Below, one piece after another: positions 12,993 to 24,867 of a stretch of DNA of 64,000 nucleotides. The DNA is from Cephalopachus bancanus. Taxonomy: Eukaryota > Chordata > Mammalia > Primates > Tarsiidae. Location of the stretch: positions 310,001 through 374,000 of the forward strand of contig JAPVLO010000626.1 in NCBI GenBank assembly GCA_027257055.1. The letters run 5' to 3'. Position numbers and translations under genes: made by a program. Every line of letters starts with the position of its first letter. Position 1 is the first letter of the stretch. The notes under the pieces were generated by a model. It made no database searches. It was given only the letters and a program-made list of their open reading frames with translations, and had not been told where the DNA came from.

Positions 12993-13222
12993 TAACAATT
13001 AAATTTTTTCCGGTGATCCTTCCTCCTCAGCCTTCCAAGTAGCCGGAATTACAGGCATGCACTACCACGCCCGGCTGATTTTTTGATTTCTTGTAGAGAT
13101 GAGGTCTCGCTGCCCAGGCGGGTCTCGAACCCACGGGCTCAGGCAATCCACTCACCTCAGCCTCCCAAAGGCACGGGATTACAGGCTGAGCCACCGAGCC
13201 CGGCATAACAATTAAATTTTTT
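12993..13222 (-). mobile_element. 3'-truncated strepsirrhine-type Alu with perfect 17-bp TSD
   Basis: The antisense Alu body at 13010-13205 has an intact 5' end but stops about 90 bases short in the right arm, at the sense sequence 'aggatcaccgg'. Perfect 17-base TSDs flank it at 12993-13009 and 13206-13222. The only A-run at the 3' end belongs to the TSD itself, so the copy is effectively tailless. Confidence 0.92.
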
Positions 13223-15100
13223 AAAGGGTTACCCTAAATTCAGACTGTAAAGCCTAACAGTATTTCAGGGTTAAAAGACTTCTCTTGACCCAGATTTTTT
13301 TGAATGTTTGCGTGAGAGGATCTTTTTTTGTATGTTTAGTGAGGTGTTTATCAAGATCCTGAAGGCCTCAACACAGACTGAAGCCAGAGAGGCACATAGA
13401 CTATGAGGAAAGGAAGGTGCGATTCTCCTTCCCAGCCAACACAGTCACCCCATTTTTAGCGCCCATATCCTCAAGCCCAGAGATGAAAATGGCCCCTCGA
13501 GTTCTGCAAAGTTGCTCACAGACCTGCTACTCCTCAGATATAACTTGGAAAAAGAATTTTTTTTTTAACTTTTTCTGGCAAACCTTCTAGAGGGTAATTT
13601 ATGGAGAAGTCATGGATGAACTTTATAGTTTTAAGTTAATGAGAAAAACCGTATCAAAAATTTCCTCTTGGGCGCGGTAGAAATGGAATTTAAACACTAT
13701 TATTCAATAATGAGTGGACAGAGTGTTTCCTAACTTGACAAAAAAATTTACCTTTCAGCTAAGACCAAAACCAGGTGGTTTCCATTGAGTGAAGCTTTCC
13801 CTACTTAAAAGTGGGTGACAGAGAAAGTTCATTATATAACCTTTTTCTACTGAAAATATTGTATCAATATTTAGCTGTAACTAGTAAACTCCATATGTAG
13901 TAATTAACTATACATGAGTTTTTTTCTACTTTTTTTTTCTTTTTAAAGGTTGTGGGCTGATTTCATATCAACTGATTAACTAGGCTCTTTCATTTTCTTA
14001 TAAACTGAGGCAGAGCGAGGCAAAATGGTTTCTCAAAGGAAAATCAGAATATTGAGCTATTATAATTAACTCACATTTGGTAGCAAGTTATAGGTGAATT
14101 TCAGTCAACATCTGCTTCTATAATGATGCAGCTCATTCATTCCCAGGAAAAAGAATTTGCAAAAATGCAGGCCCTTGGCAACAGAAAGTTAATAATACAT
14201 ATTCCCACTGGAATGCTATAAAAGATAAATGAGATAATATATGTGAAATGCCTCAAGCTCCTCAGAAGAAAGATACTAGACAAATTCAAAATATTGTTAT
14301 GAATAATAACAATAATTAAAAATAATACAGCTTTCTTTGACCTACTCATCTAAAATAAAGTAGCCCCTTTTGACTATAACACTCCAGGGATACATTTTTC
14401 AATCTACATTTCTGCCACTCAGTCATTACCACCAATTTTACGTTGGTCTTCCAAATATGAAACTTTGTGGCTTTGTTATTTTCTACGATTGATAAGTTGC
14501 TTTTTTTCCATAATAGTGTCATTTAGTAAAAGCAATTTTTGTCCCTGTTCATTTCCAATCGCCTCAATTTAACAGCTCAGGTACTTAGCAAAATCTTTGG
14601 TGGTCAACACTCATATTATGGAAAAGTCTTGTTGCTCCGGTTCGCTTCTGCCATGGCTGGGAAGTGTTTGAACACCTGCCTCATTCTTCTCCTCAGGATT
14701 ATGAACTACTGGAATGTAGGACTGAGACTTGCCATTTTCATAACTCTCACAGCACCCCAGGCTGAATTTGAAAGCACAACTGAGACCTCACAAAAGTGCA
14801 GGGGCCTCAGTGCTTCCCCTGGACTCCAGACAGCTCTGCCCTTTGCCTGGTCAACAACTCAAACAGAAAATAGTCCTGCCAGAGCTCCCCGCTGAGGGAG
14901 GCTGATTTCCTTGTGGCTGTACTGAAACCCCAAGTGCTTAGTCACACCAGGAGCACCAAAATACTCTCCAGCTTTCAGCCATTCATTCAACTCTAAGCTG
15001 TTAAAAGATAAAGTGCTCCCATACTGCTCCCAACAGATGGAATAGTGTCTGTGGTTGTCTTGTCACTTTAGAGGAAAGTTATTTTGCCTGCAAAGGGTCT
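13223..15100. other. Unassigned sequence
   Basis: No gene is recognised over almost 1.9 kb. A 118-codon frame at 14539-14895 starts at TTG and has no domain or favourable context. A faint L2-like end may lie near 14700-14760. The rest is AT-rich without named structure. Confidence 0.35.
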
Positions 15101-15107
15101 ATCTTAT

Positions 15108-15500
15108 TCTAGGCTCCCTCAGAAGCAGATCCTGGGGACAAGACTTGAAGTTTATTTGAGAGGTGATTCCCAGGAAGCACCTGTAGGGGAGGGGTAAGGG
15201 GAGAGGCAGCAGGGGATGGGGAAGTTAGGCAGAGAAGGTAAGGCAGCCAATAATTGGAGTTCAATCCTGCTGGAAAATTTATGAGACCAGATGGAACACA
15301 CCTCAAAATTTCCCCTGCCAAGGGACTAGGAAACTTGGGTATTTCTTCAACTAACTTCAGTCATTTTGGAGGGCTTCTGGGCGAATGAGAACATGGGGAA
15401 ATTAACTCTCTGGCATTTCTGGCCCACTCCTGGTACAGTCCAGGCAGGTGCCAGCAGCTAGAGAAAACCTACAGGCACTTCTCACAGGTGCTCATATTTG
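15108..15500 (-). mobile_element. Ancient ERVL-like LTR, antisense
   Basis: The stretch 'ccctcagaagcagatcctgg', then a 'tttatttgagaggtgattcc' segment, then 'caggaagcacctgtagggg' is the reverse complement of the 3' part of the LTR-like copies at 30035 and 37965. The right boundary is uncertain. I infer an ERVL-class LTR; the family name is not established. Confidence 0.55.
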
Positions 15501-15619
15501 AAAGTCAGCAGACCACACTGGCTGTACCCAAGAACGTAAACAGTCCAGTATGGTCACCCAGGGATGCATAAAGCCAGAGGACTTAAGAGATCAAGGCTTT
15601 TCACTTTACTTAGGGGTTC

Positions 15620-16590
15620 CTGCCTGCTCTTATTCCTCAGAGGCCATGTAGTCTGGAGGAGAATCTTTAGGATGGATTTTTCCTTTCTCCATTGACTCCC
15701 CCACCACAACCACCTTCTCCTCCAATTTAGTCAGCTGAGAGCCACCCATCAATACAAAACTCAAAATGTTCAGACAAATCTCAGAGGCCGAGGCCCAGGA
15801 ATGCTGTCACCCCACAGATCTCAGGGACACTTCCAGCACAGTAACCTTCTCTCTCTCTTCCTCACCCTCACCCCATTCATTCCTCCAGGCACGAAGAATT
15901 AAAAGCAGACCTCCCACCACATGTTTAAAGATCATTGTACATTAAGTACGAATTGTCATACTTTAAATCCAGAAGTTATGCTACTTTGCTTTTATTTCAC
16001 AATTTATTCTGAAGAAAGCATCTTAACTTATTTTTAGTCCAAAAGTTTTTTTGATAGCCTTTGGCTACAGGCACTAAAATTGTAACCTATCTGGGTTAAT
16101 GTGTCAGCAGCTGAAATTAAAATCTCGTGTAAGTTCAAACTATTTCCACTGAACAAACTCAGCAAATTCTTGTGATGACAGTTCACTGAACATGGTTGAA
16201 GAAATATCCCAGCAGAGCTTGGGGTGAGACAAACAAATGGAACCCCAAGTACGGCCTTCTGCATTCTTCATTCCTGACCATCCCCACATCCCATGTCCCA
16301 CCAGCCCCAGTAACCGTTCTGGGGGGAGGCAAAGTGAAGAAAAGTTAGGAGAACACGAAGAGGGGCTTGAATGTTGAAAAATTTAATCAAAGAGGCAATT
16401 GGTGGGCTCCCTCTTCTTTCCTTCACATTGAGTCCTATATCCATGGACAAGCAGGGACCAGCCCTTGAGAGTCTGATAATCAACCAACAATGATTTAATA
16501 ATGGAAGTAGCCTGGTATTCTGGAAAGATCAATGAAGGGAAGCTAGGAGACCTGGACTCTCCCCCAGCCTTATGAAAACTGAGGAATATT
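15620..16590. other. Unassigned sequence
   Basis: No gene or confident repeat. Frames of 71-76 codons on the minus strand at 16034-16483 show no domain. Confidence 0.35.
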
Positions 16591-16599
16591 GTGAATTTT

Positions 16600-16900
16600 G
16601 GACTAAAAAATGAATGGGTGTTGGCGTTGTCACTTATTTGCTCTGTGACATTGGCAAGGTACTTAGCCTCACCTAACCCCAGTCTCTTCCTCAGGAAAAT
16701 GAGAACTAGTAATACCTACATCACATAGTTGTTACATAAAGTACCTTACACATGGCTGGCACATGGTAGGTGCTCAAGAACTGCCTTCTTCCTTTTTATG
16801 GGAATCAGCATAATCAAGTAGAAAGTGCCTAGCTTTGGAGGCAGAGAAAGCTGGGTCCACATCCTGGTGGCACCACTCACTTTGGGGGCACTGATGAATT
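16600..16900 (+). mobile_element. Two adjacent MIR fragments
   Basis: The first (about 16600-16790) has 'cttatttgctctgtgacatt' and ends in 'ggcacatggtaggtgctcaa', the MIR 3' end. The second (about 16805-16900) restarts with 'gcctagctttggaggcagag', a MIR 5' part, in the same orientation. Confidence 0.75.
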
Positions 16901-17019
16901 TCCAAGTGCATCGTGCCCTAAAGACTTCTTGATTTGTTTTCTTTTTTTAAAACATCATGTGTTTTTTAGCATTTATTTTCTTTATGCATGATTCCATTTT
17001 TGAAGTTCACAAGAACACC

Positions 17020-17407
17020 TTATTCATGACATAAATTTTTGGCAGCACATAGTTGTGAACAACTGTTTCCAATTATAAAGCACATGAAGAAGAAAAATCA
17101 AACATACATTTCTGACAAGCACCTTGAGAACTCACTGAGAATTGCAACCACTTCCATCAAACCAAATATTGATAGATTCGTTTTTTTAAAAAAAACAAAA
17201 TCAAATGTTCCACTAGCTTTATATTGTTCTTCTTTTTTGAAACTTTATAACAAAAATATTTTAAAAGGGGTCTTATTATGTATATACACTAACAATACTA
17301 TATAATTTATGCGTGCCCAAGACAATTTCTCTTTACTTGATGCGTCCCAGGGAAGCCAAAAGGTTACTTGATGGGGTCCAGAGAAGCCAAAAGGTTGGAC
17401 ACCCCTG
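17020..17407 (+). pseudogene. hAT-type DNA transposon fossil: transposase C-terminus and 3' terminus
   Basis: An open stretch at about 17039-17305 translates to a hAT dimerisation-region pattern: 'CEQLF' near its start, a 'KH' plus basic run, then 'HLENSLRIATTSI' and 'DRFVF'. The domain lies at the C-terminus of hAT (Charlie-like) transposases. The element ends at 'ggttggacacccctg' (17393-17407), the complement of a 'caggggtgtcc'-type terminal inverted repeat. A one-base frame break precedes 'CEQLF', and nothing upstream is recognisable, so it is a 5'-deleted dead copy. A 31-base imperfect tandem repeat (17333-17363, 17364-17394) sits just inside the terminus. Whether the domain ORF was ever co-opted cannot be judged, but there is no supporting gene structure. 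Confidence 0.75.
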
Positions 17408-17411
17408 CTCT

Positions 17412-17515
17412 ATACCCATTAAACAATAACTCCCCATTCCCCTTTCCTATCAGTCCCTGGAAACCATCATTCTACTTTCTGTCCTTTTAATTACACCATC
17501 TTATCTCAAAATTTA
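17412..17515 (-). mobile_element. Old L1 3' UTR fragment
   Basis: Antisense L1M text 'cccctttcctatcagtccct' followed by 'ggaaaccatcattctac' matches the fragment type at 5895-6335. It starts immediately after the hAT end. Confidence 0.6.
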
Positions 17516-17519
17516 CAGA

Positions 17520-19240
17520 AACACATTCAGTTGCCTTACAGGTCCATTAAAAGAACAATGCGTTAGTCATTCTGATAAAGTAAGGGAAAAATACATCCTT
17601 CAATCCATCCCAAATAGTTCTCTCTAGACAACCGGCCTTCTTAGGAAAGCAGGTGCTTGTGGCCAGTTTGGGGGCCCAACTGTAAACCAAACCAGGCTAT
17701 CCTCTCTCTCATCAGTCCCAATGTACTGGAGCTCCAAGGGCCAGAGCCTGCCAGCATAGCTGCTGCCTCAAAGGAGATCTTTGGTGGGAGAGAAACTTAA
17801 AAAAGGATTTGTGAGAAATTTTACCTAATAATGTGCTTTGAATCCTGGTCTCAGTAATTGCAAGAAAGTTTCAGTAAAAACAAAGTTTATTTTCATGGAT
17901 TTTTTTGTATTTGGAGGGATGTAATATACTCTAATGGATCCAGAACCCACTTCATGAACATGCAACCTGCACAGTGGCACCAAGGCCACACTCAGAAGGG
18001 CCCTGGGCTTGGTTTAATGGTCTGCTGTTACCATCTTGAAATTCTTAATAATTTTATCTTTGAAGTTATGCTTTGTAAATGAAATCCAATGGAATAATGG
18101 AACATGAGTGTGCACAGGAGAGATACACACTATATGTGTGTCCACTGTTTCTTGCCACCCTATTCAGGCATAGCTTTCACGGGACTCAAAGTAAATATAA
18201 AGCAAATGGGGTTGCTGACAGTCCCGAGAAGTCATGGTTTCCATATTAACTAGAATTGACTTTGAATACGGAAGAAAGCAATGCCATTCTCAAAAACACA
18301 AATAGCCAAGGGACCCTATAATATCCTTTCTTATCCATGTTACTTCTTCATATTACCCAACCACTTCCACAGAAAATGATTACATAGAAGGAAAGGATAG
18401 GGCAACCCTTTTCCTTACCTTTTAGCCCTTTCTTACTCATCAGTAAGCCAAAGGCAGAGAGTGTTTGTAGAATATATGTGCATCAAGAAGTGGGATAAAA
18501 ATGGTTCTTTTTGGGCCGCATTTCTGCTGTTCTGGTAAGAATGAAATACACATACACGTACAAACTACAAAACACAAATTGTGTCATTTGATGATTCCAT
18601 GTGAGTTAAATGCTCTTATATTTATATTTAAAACTACCATTGCACAGCATAAAGTCATGCTAATAATTTAAATTTTTTATCTTTTTCTTAGAACCACATT
18701 AAATAGCAGATTTTTTAAAAACATGAAAATCAAGAGAGAGACCATGGGAGAAAGGGAAAAGCTTTGTATTTTAAGTATTTTTAACAAGAATTTTTACTGC
18801 TTATTTGAACAGAGGACCTTGTATTTTCATTTTCCACTGGGCCCCACAAATTATATAGCTGACCCTGGATGGACCTTAGGGTAATAATTAGAAAAGCCAG
18901 ATGTATCAAGCTTATATTTACATAAAATAACCTGCATATTCCTCATGCTTCCACTGCCAAAAAAAAAAATAATGTTCAGATATCCTGGTTGTTTCTGCCA
19001 TTTCTGATCACATCTACCTCATCTCCCTCTCTCCAAGTTTAATCCACCTTCTTCCTAAACTTAACATTGGTTGAACCATAACATTATTCTTCCTGTCCAC
19101 CAGTGCAAAAAATGGGTCAAAATAGAGGACTATACTGAACCAAGACATTCTTCAACCAGGTTCTGGGTACTTTCCCACACTAGCTTTGTCTTGGTAGGCT
19201 TTCAACCCAGTGACTTTAAATAAGAAGGAAAGAGTGGCCT
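17520..19240. other. Unassigned sequence
   Basis: No gene recognised. A frame of 74 codons at 17858-18082 has no domain. The 18830-18870 part ('cactgggccccacaaattat') resembles the end of an old repeat I cannot name. Confidence 0.35.
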
Positions 19241-19254
19241 CTCCTACGCTTCCC

Positions 19255-19322
19255 CGGAGAATTGAGAGAGAGAGGAAGGAGGAGCAGGAGGAGAAAGAGC
19301 AGCTGAGGAGGAGGAGGAGCAC
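19255..19322 (+). repeat. Purine-rich GAG/GGA low-complexity run
   Basis: The tract is composed of gag, gga and agg units, almost all purine on the + strand. Confidence 0.85.
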
Positions 19323-19477
19323 TTCCTCACTCTAACCAGCACTGGACCTGGTACATTATATGTATGTCTTTCAAGCTAGAAATAGGAACAGTTTCCAGCA
19401 GCCCTTTCCTGGGATGCTATGGTGCCAGTACAAAGAATGCAAGGAGAAAAATTGCCTTCAGCATCTTCTTTTTAAAA

Positions 19478-19602
19478 AAAAAATTGTGGCAAAATATATA
19501 TAACATATAATTTATCTTTTTAACCATTTTAAGTGTACAGTGTTGTGGCATTTAGTACAATCACATTGTTGTACGACCATCACAACCAACCATCTTTCAG
19601 CT
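19478..19602 (-). mobile_element. Old L1 3' end fragment
   Basis: The text 'tttaaccattttaagtgtac', then 'cacattgttgtacgaccatc', is the antisense 3' end typical of L1M-age elements. An A/T-rich run precedes it. Confidence 0.75.
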
Positions 19603-20980
19603 TCTTAATTGAAGCTAGAGCCTACAAGTGGCCATTCTTCTGAAATGCCCAGTTTAGGATTGCACTTCAAATTTAAGAGGGTAAGATTAAACAATAAAGC
19701 ATTAAAAAAGTTTGTAAACGTGGTTGAATCTATGACTGAAAGAGAACCAAGAAGAGGAAAATGTCACCAGCATGAATCCGAGAAACAGAGAGAAAAGGGA
19801 CTTCCAAGAGTATAGGGCCCAACCATTCTCTTTTACATATTGTCAAGTCCTCAAAAAACTCCCAGAAAAACCTGTTATAGCACTAAGCAAAGCAATTTAC
19901 CAAACTCACTGTGGTAAGAGAGAAGATCATCTTGACAGTCTTAGTATCTCAGAAGGAGCAAGGCAGAGAGGATCTTTATAGAATTTTAGGGCAGCATATA
20001 GAATTTTAGGACTGGGTAATTTTAAGGTGGGTTTTGCAAGATGGAAAACTAAGATTGGGCCAAGTTTATGATGTAAATAGCTTTGGATTGGTGGGCACAG
20101 CAAAAGACTTGAACAAGTCTTTATGCCTAAGCTGTTAGTCTTCATAAAGAAGTGATTTTAATTAGTTAATAGTCTTTTTTTTAGGAACTGTTATTTCCTG
20201 GAGCAAGAAGCTTAAGTTATTTTTGCTTATTCTCAGTATTTTTTAACATAGGGACAGCAGCATAGGCCTGGTCCCAGTATAGTTAAACACAGGAATAGGA
20301 ATTTATGTTAGAACCCAAGGCAGGGTTAAAGAACTAGTCCAAAATCCCATGGGCAGTTGTAACAGAGACGAGATTGAACCCAGAGCACCTGAATACAAGT
20401 TTAGAACTTGATCACCTCTCTCTCCCCTGCTACACACACAAACACCCTAAACTGCCAGAATTACTTTCTCTTAAATGAAAAACTCACGCTCTGACTCAAA
20501 AAAGAAAAACTCACAATATAACCATATCACAGAAAATTTGGAAAAAGAAAGGATAACCCAAATTCTATCACCACAATGTCAGCTCTGTTATTTTCTTCCA
20601 TTTTTTTTTCTTCATACGCAGTGCGTTCGTGTTTGATTGCTTGTTTTGATTCTGTAGTGTTCACTTGCTTGCGTTTGCAGATTTGGGTCCTCTAAATCCT
20701 TCTTGAACAAAGTGTGTGCTCTTTCCTGATTCCCCTTCCTGCTTCTCTATCACCAAGGAGAGTCCGATCTGTCGAAAAAGTTTCAAACATCTCCAAGCAG
20801 GCTGTGGCCACTAGGATTCTGCTAGAATCATCTAGTCTGAAAGAGGAGTTGGAACAAGCATAGGCCCCTGAAAATGGCTCTTCCCACCAGATCGGCTTGT
20901 GGGGCCCCAAACTCTCCAAGCAACTGACTAATGACACTAAGTCAATATCACTTGACTCTCAGTCACAACCACACCTCACA
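19603..20980. other. Unassigned sequence
   Basis: No gene recognised; several 64-81 codon frames on both strands lack domains. I found no repeat I could name. Confidence 0.35.
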
Positions 20981-20983
20981 CTA

Positions 20984-21295
20984 CAGTTGTTCCTCTGTAT
21001 CCTCAGAAGGTTGGTTCCTGGACTCCCAAGGATACCAAAATCTGCAGATGTTCAAGTCCTTGATATAAAATGGCACAGTATTTGCATATAGCCTATGCAC
21101 ATCCTCCTATATGTTTTCAATCATCTTTAGAGCACTTATAACACCTAATACAATATAAATGCATGCAAATAATTATACTGTATTTTTATCTGTATCATTT
21201 TTGTTGTTGTATTGTTATTTTTTTTCTAAATATTTTCAATTTGTAGTTGATTGAATCCACTGATGTGGAACCCTCAGATACAAGAGGGTCCAATG
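20984..21295 (+). mobile_element. MER2-like Tigger non-autonomous DNA transposon
   Basis: The start 'cagttgttcctctgtatcc' and end 'cagatacaagagggtccaat' form degenerate inverted repeats flanked by TA (20982-20983 and 21296-21297), the target of Tc1/mariner-type elements. Internal 'ataaaatggcacagtatttg' and 'cctatgcacatcctcctata' match the MER2 pattern. The length, about 312 bases, is slightly below the usual size, and no transposase is encoded. Confidence 0.88.
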
Positions 21296-21297
21296 TA

Positions 21298-22680
21298 CTC
21301 TTTTTCATTTTTCTCTGCTTTTACCCTCCTTTTCCCCACACCTTTCTCCCTGCTCTTTGCAGAGACCTGCTAAGACCTGTCCACACACGATATCTCACTT
21401 CTTTGGTGACTCTCAATCCAGTAGTCAGCAATGTCTTTGCTAGAATTATAATAACATTTTACAATGGGAGTATGCACATGATAACTCATTCTCAATAACC
21501 TCATCTCAGTGAAGGGATCCCTGAAAAGTTGTAAGATAAACCGCTATTAACATAATCATATTTAAAATGAGCTTGAAGACTTGTCAGTTAAAGGAATCTC
21601 ACTGAGACCTTTTATAAATCAAATAACCACTTAAATTTCTTGATCCTCTAAATAGATATTTTTCCCATATCAAGTGACCTGACACTGCATTGAATGAACA
21701 TTACAGAAGCCATCCTTCTGAATTTAAAATGCATCCCTATGTTTAAAACCATACAATATTTAGCCTTAAGACAGCAATACTCTGCACCATAAATAACATT
21801 CCTGTGAAAGGAGGACCTAACACTTCAGTAGCAGGGGCAAGATCTGGAATTCAGGACAGACGTTGAAAGATGTAAAATTCACTTGGAAACGGATCTCCAA
21901 AGAAAGGCACCATTCCATGAGAATGGTATATTTCCCCCCAGATCTATTTTAAACAATGCAGATTGGCATTATCTGAAATTCTAATTGACCCCATTTCATT
22001 GTTGACCAAACAGTCTGTCATTTCTCATTATCCTAGTTATTTCTCATTACTCTGCTCAGCAGCGCTGTGACACTAGGCAGTGCAAGGCCTCATTACAAAG
22101 GCAAGGGGTCTTTATTGGTCAGAACTTTTTGGCAAGCCCAGCCCACTACTCACTGATGTATGCACTATGCATATCGCCTGATATCCCAAAGTTTAAGCAA
22201 TCATTCTTGGCTTGATTTTGAGGAGCAGCTTGCTGAATAAGGATATGGACTCCAATAGTGAGGAGTCTGGAGGTTTTGCTGTGAAAGACGCTAAGAAAAT
22301 ATGCTGGAATCAACACTTTACTTCCTGAAAGAAGTTGATTTCACTACTTCAGTTTAGGTCCTTTGCTTGTCAATAAAACTATCAGAACTTCAGACTTAAA
22401 TCACAATTAAACAATTTGAAAACTCTCCTGTCAAAATTACTCCACCCACTCTGAACCCATCCTTGAGACATCCCTTGAAAGCTCCCAGGAAAATGAATGG
22501 GTTCCAACCAGGAGCCTTTTTTGTCTTTCGTTTTGATAAAGGGGTTGATAATAAATGACTCGGCAAGGAGTTTAATAACCGTTCTCTAGAAACCAAAACT
22601 TCTAGGCAGAGGCCACTTCTTAATCCTTGAAGCCAAGATATTTATGGCAGTAACTAGCCCACATTAAATACTCAATACTT
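21298..22680. other. Unassigned sequence
   Basis: No gene recognised. Open frames at 21247-21498 and 22396-22596 have no domain, and the first overlaps the DNA transposon end. Confidence 0.35.
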
Positions 22681-22684
22681 GTTT

Positions 22685-22930
22685 TCCCACCTAGTTAACT
22701 CTTACACAGCTCAAAAGGTCACTTCCTCAGCGAGGCCTTGACATGCCCCCAGAAGAAAACAGGTAGCCCTATTATGTACTATCATACTTCTTACACATTT
22801 CCTTCAAGGACAGTTTGCAATTACATGTATATTTAATTAATGCCTACATTTCCTCACTAGACTTTAAGCCCGGTTCATGCATAGATCAAGCTTACAGGCA
22901 CTCAATACATGTTTGTTGAATGAAAGTGTA
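22685..22930 (+). mobile_element. L2 LINE 3' end
   Basis: A sense L2 3' end: 'cacttcctcagcgaggcctt' early, then 'cactagactttaagcccg', and finally 'caatacatgtttgttgaatg', the characteristic terminal text. Confidence 0.75.
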
Positions 22931-23279
22931 AAGTTTAACAGACGTACCTTGACTCAGAACTAAGCTGTTCTTTTGTAGATCCCTTCCTGAATAAGATCCA
23001 TACTTTTCCCCATAAGATTTGATAGTTTATAATGGCTGCATCACTTGTTTAGTTTGTTTTTTTCTTTGTAATTTGTTTAAAGCACCCGGTGTTTTCCAAG
23101 TAGATGCCTACTGAAAATGAACTGCTATTTCTTGCCTGTAATTATCTGCAGTTTCAACCCAGTACCAGAGATCCAGAAGATAAATCAATAGAAATTGACA
23201 CCCTGTTGACCTGCCAACTCCTTTTCAATCTTTATTCCCAATAGACAAGTCTTTCAGAACTGATAAATGCAAACTTTAA

Positions 23280-23730
23280 AAACTGGAACAAAAAACTTGT
23301 ACACAAGTGTTCATGGTAGCTTTATTCACAATAGCAAAAAGGGGGAAGCAGCCTAAATATCCATCAGTGGATGAATAGATAAGCAAAATGCGAATTATCC
23401 ATACAACGGAATGTTATTCAACTATAAAATGAAATGAAGTACTGATATAGGCTACAACATGGATGAACCTTGATAAAATGATGCTAAGTAAAAGAAGTCA
23501 GACACAACGGGTCACATATTATATGATTCCATCTATATGAAATGCCCAGAATAGGCAAATCCATGGAGACAGAAAAGAGATTAGTGGTTGCCAGGGGCTG
23601 AGGGTAGGCAGAAACAGAGATATAAATACAGGGTTTCCATTTTCTGAAATGTACATTTTAAAAATAGTTACAGTGATACGTTTTATCACTATGTATGTGT
23701 ATTTTACCACAATTTTTAAAACGCTAAAAA
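23280..23730 (+). mobile_element. Old L1 ORF2 end and 3' UTR
   Basis: Text such as 'gtagctttattcacaatagc', 'tggatgaaccttgataaaat' and 'agtggttgccaggggctgag' marks the C-terminal ORF2 to 3' UTR region of an L1MB/L1MC-age element. Frames are broken throughout. Confidence 0.85.
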
Positions 23731-23858
23731 TAAAGCTGAAATCAAAATTCACAGACTCAAAAAAAGCCCCACAAAGAAACCAAAAAATTAGCAACATTTA
23801 TAGAAGGAAACTATTAGCCCAGAATTATCAATTCACATTTTCACAGACTGGGTTTGGT

Positions 23859-23864
23859 TACTAT

Positions 23865-23900
<36 letters not shown>

Positions 23901-23901
23901 A
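23859..23901 (+). repeat. (TAC)n trinucleotide microsatellite
   Basis: About 14 consecutive tac/act units follow a single 'tactat' interruption. The poly-tyrosine frame read through it is a translation artefact. Confidence 0.97.
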
Positions 23902-24104
23902 CTAACACTTCTACCCAACCAACACTAAGTTTCCCAAACAATTCAAGAAAAAAAGTAACAAGACTAACTTGAGACTTGAAAGATAAATCACTGGGCTCCA
24001 ATTAGTTCTAGATGTAAGAAAATAAAATTAATATGGCAAATTTATAAGCAAATATTTTTCTCTAAATATTTTCTTTGCTGTTCCTAAGCACACTAGTCAA
24101 AATA

Positions 24105-24200
24105 CAAAGAACTAGCTTTGTGAGCTTGGACAAGTCATTATCTACTCTGGCCCTCAGCTCTTTCCTCTCTAAAACGAAAGGCTTAGATAAAAGAATTCTG
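24105..24200 (+). mobile_element. MIR core fragment
   Basis: 'ctagctttgtgagcttggac' and 'ctcagctctttcctctctaa' fit the MIR core in sense orientation. Confidence 0.55.
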
Positions 24201-24317
24201 CATTTCTAAGATAACCTCCTAAGAATTAAGGAAAAGAAACTGTGGGTCTTTTATGGCAATAATTCATGGGTTTTATCAGGCTACCCAATTAGCTGGGTCC
24301 AACCATTTCTAATAAAG

Positions 24318-24422
24318 AAAACTTACAGGCAACCCCCTTGGGTCCCCTCCCACTGTGGGAGCTTTTCTGTCCTCTCAATGAATCCTACTTTCTCACTAAA
24401 AAAGAAAAGAAAATAAAACTTA
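24318..24422 (+). mobile_element. Short retroposed copy of an LTR R-like RNA (copy B)
   Basis: A unit of about 70 bases at 24326-24396 starts 'caggcaacccccttgggtcc', contains 'cccactgtgggagcttttct' and ends shortly after a degenerate AATAAA ('caatgaatcc'). A non-templated-looking A-rich tail follows (to about 24410). 'aaaactta' flanks both sides (24318-24325 and 24415-24422), extended to 12 bases with one mismatch. The core matches copy A at 31247-31319. I infer a polyadenylated transcript confined to an ERV1-like LTR R region, reverse-transcribed by L1; the source element is not in this window. Confidence 0.6.
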
Positions 24423-24867
24423 GACCAAGAATAGCAAACTTGATGAGGGATATGCCTTTGTGGGTCGGGCAGATAATTAAATGAGTGAGGGAGGCTAGTT
24501 GGAACAGCTAATGCCCCATCACAATGGGGAAGGCCGTTTTCAAGTCCCGTCATTTATTGCTACAACAAATGTGGGTCCAACGATGCCAGAGCTTCATTTT
24601 TTCAGGAAAAGTCAGAAAACTCAATTTTTACAGTGAAATCTCCACATTTTTATATTGTTGCTTAAAGTTCAAAATTTTCTCAAAACACTGTGCAGGCCAA
24701 ACTAAACATTTCTACCAGGTTGTATATGATCCAGACTCACTAATTTTCAACATCTGGTCGAATTATTTATTAACACAGTTACCTGACATTGCTGATGAGA
24801 AAGTCACTAAGGGCTTCTCCAATACCCCTTCATGAGACACAGTATAATATTGTTTATCTCAACCCAT

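Noticed and set aside
14539..14895. 118-codon plus-strand frame
   Set aside because: Starts at TTG, has no domain and no supporting context.
23649..23972. 107-codon frame with a poly-tyrosine run
   Set aside because: The run is the (TAC)n microsatellite, and the rest is old L1 3' UTR.
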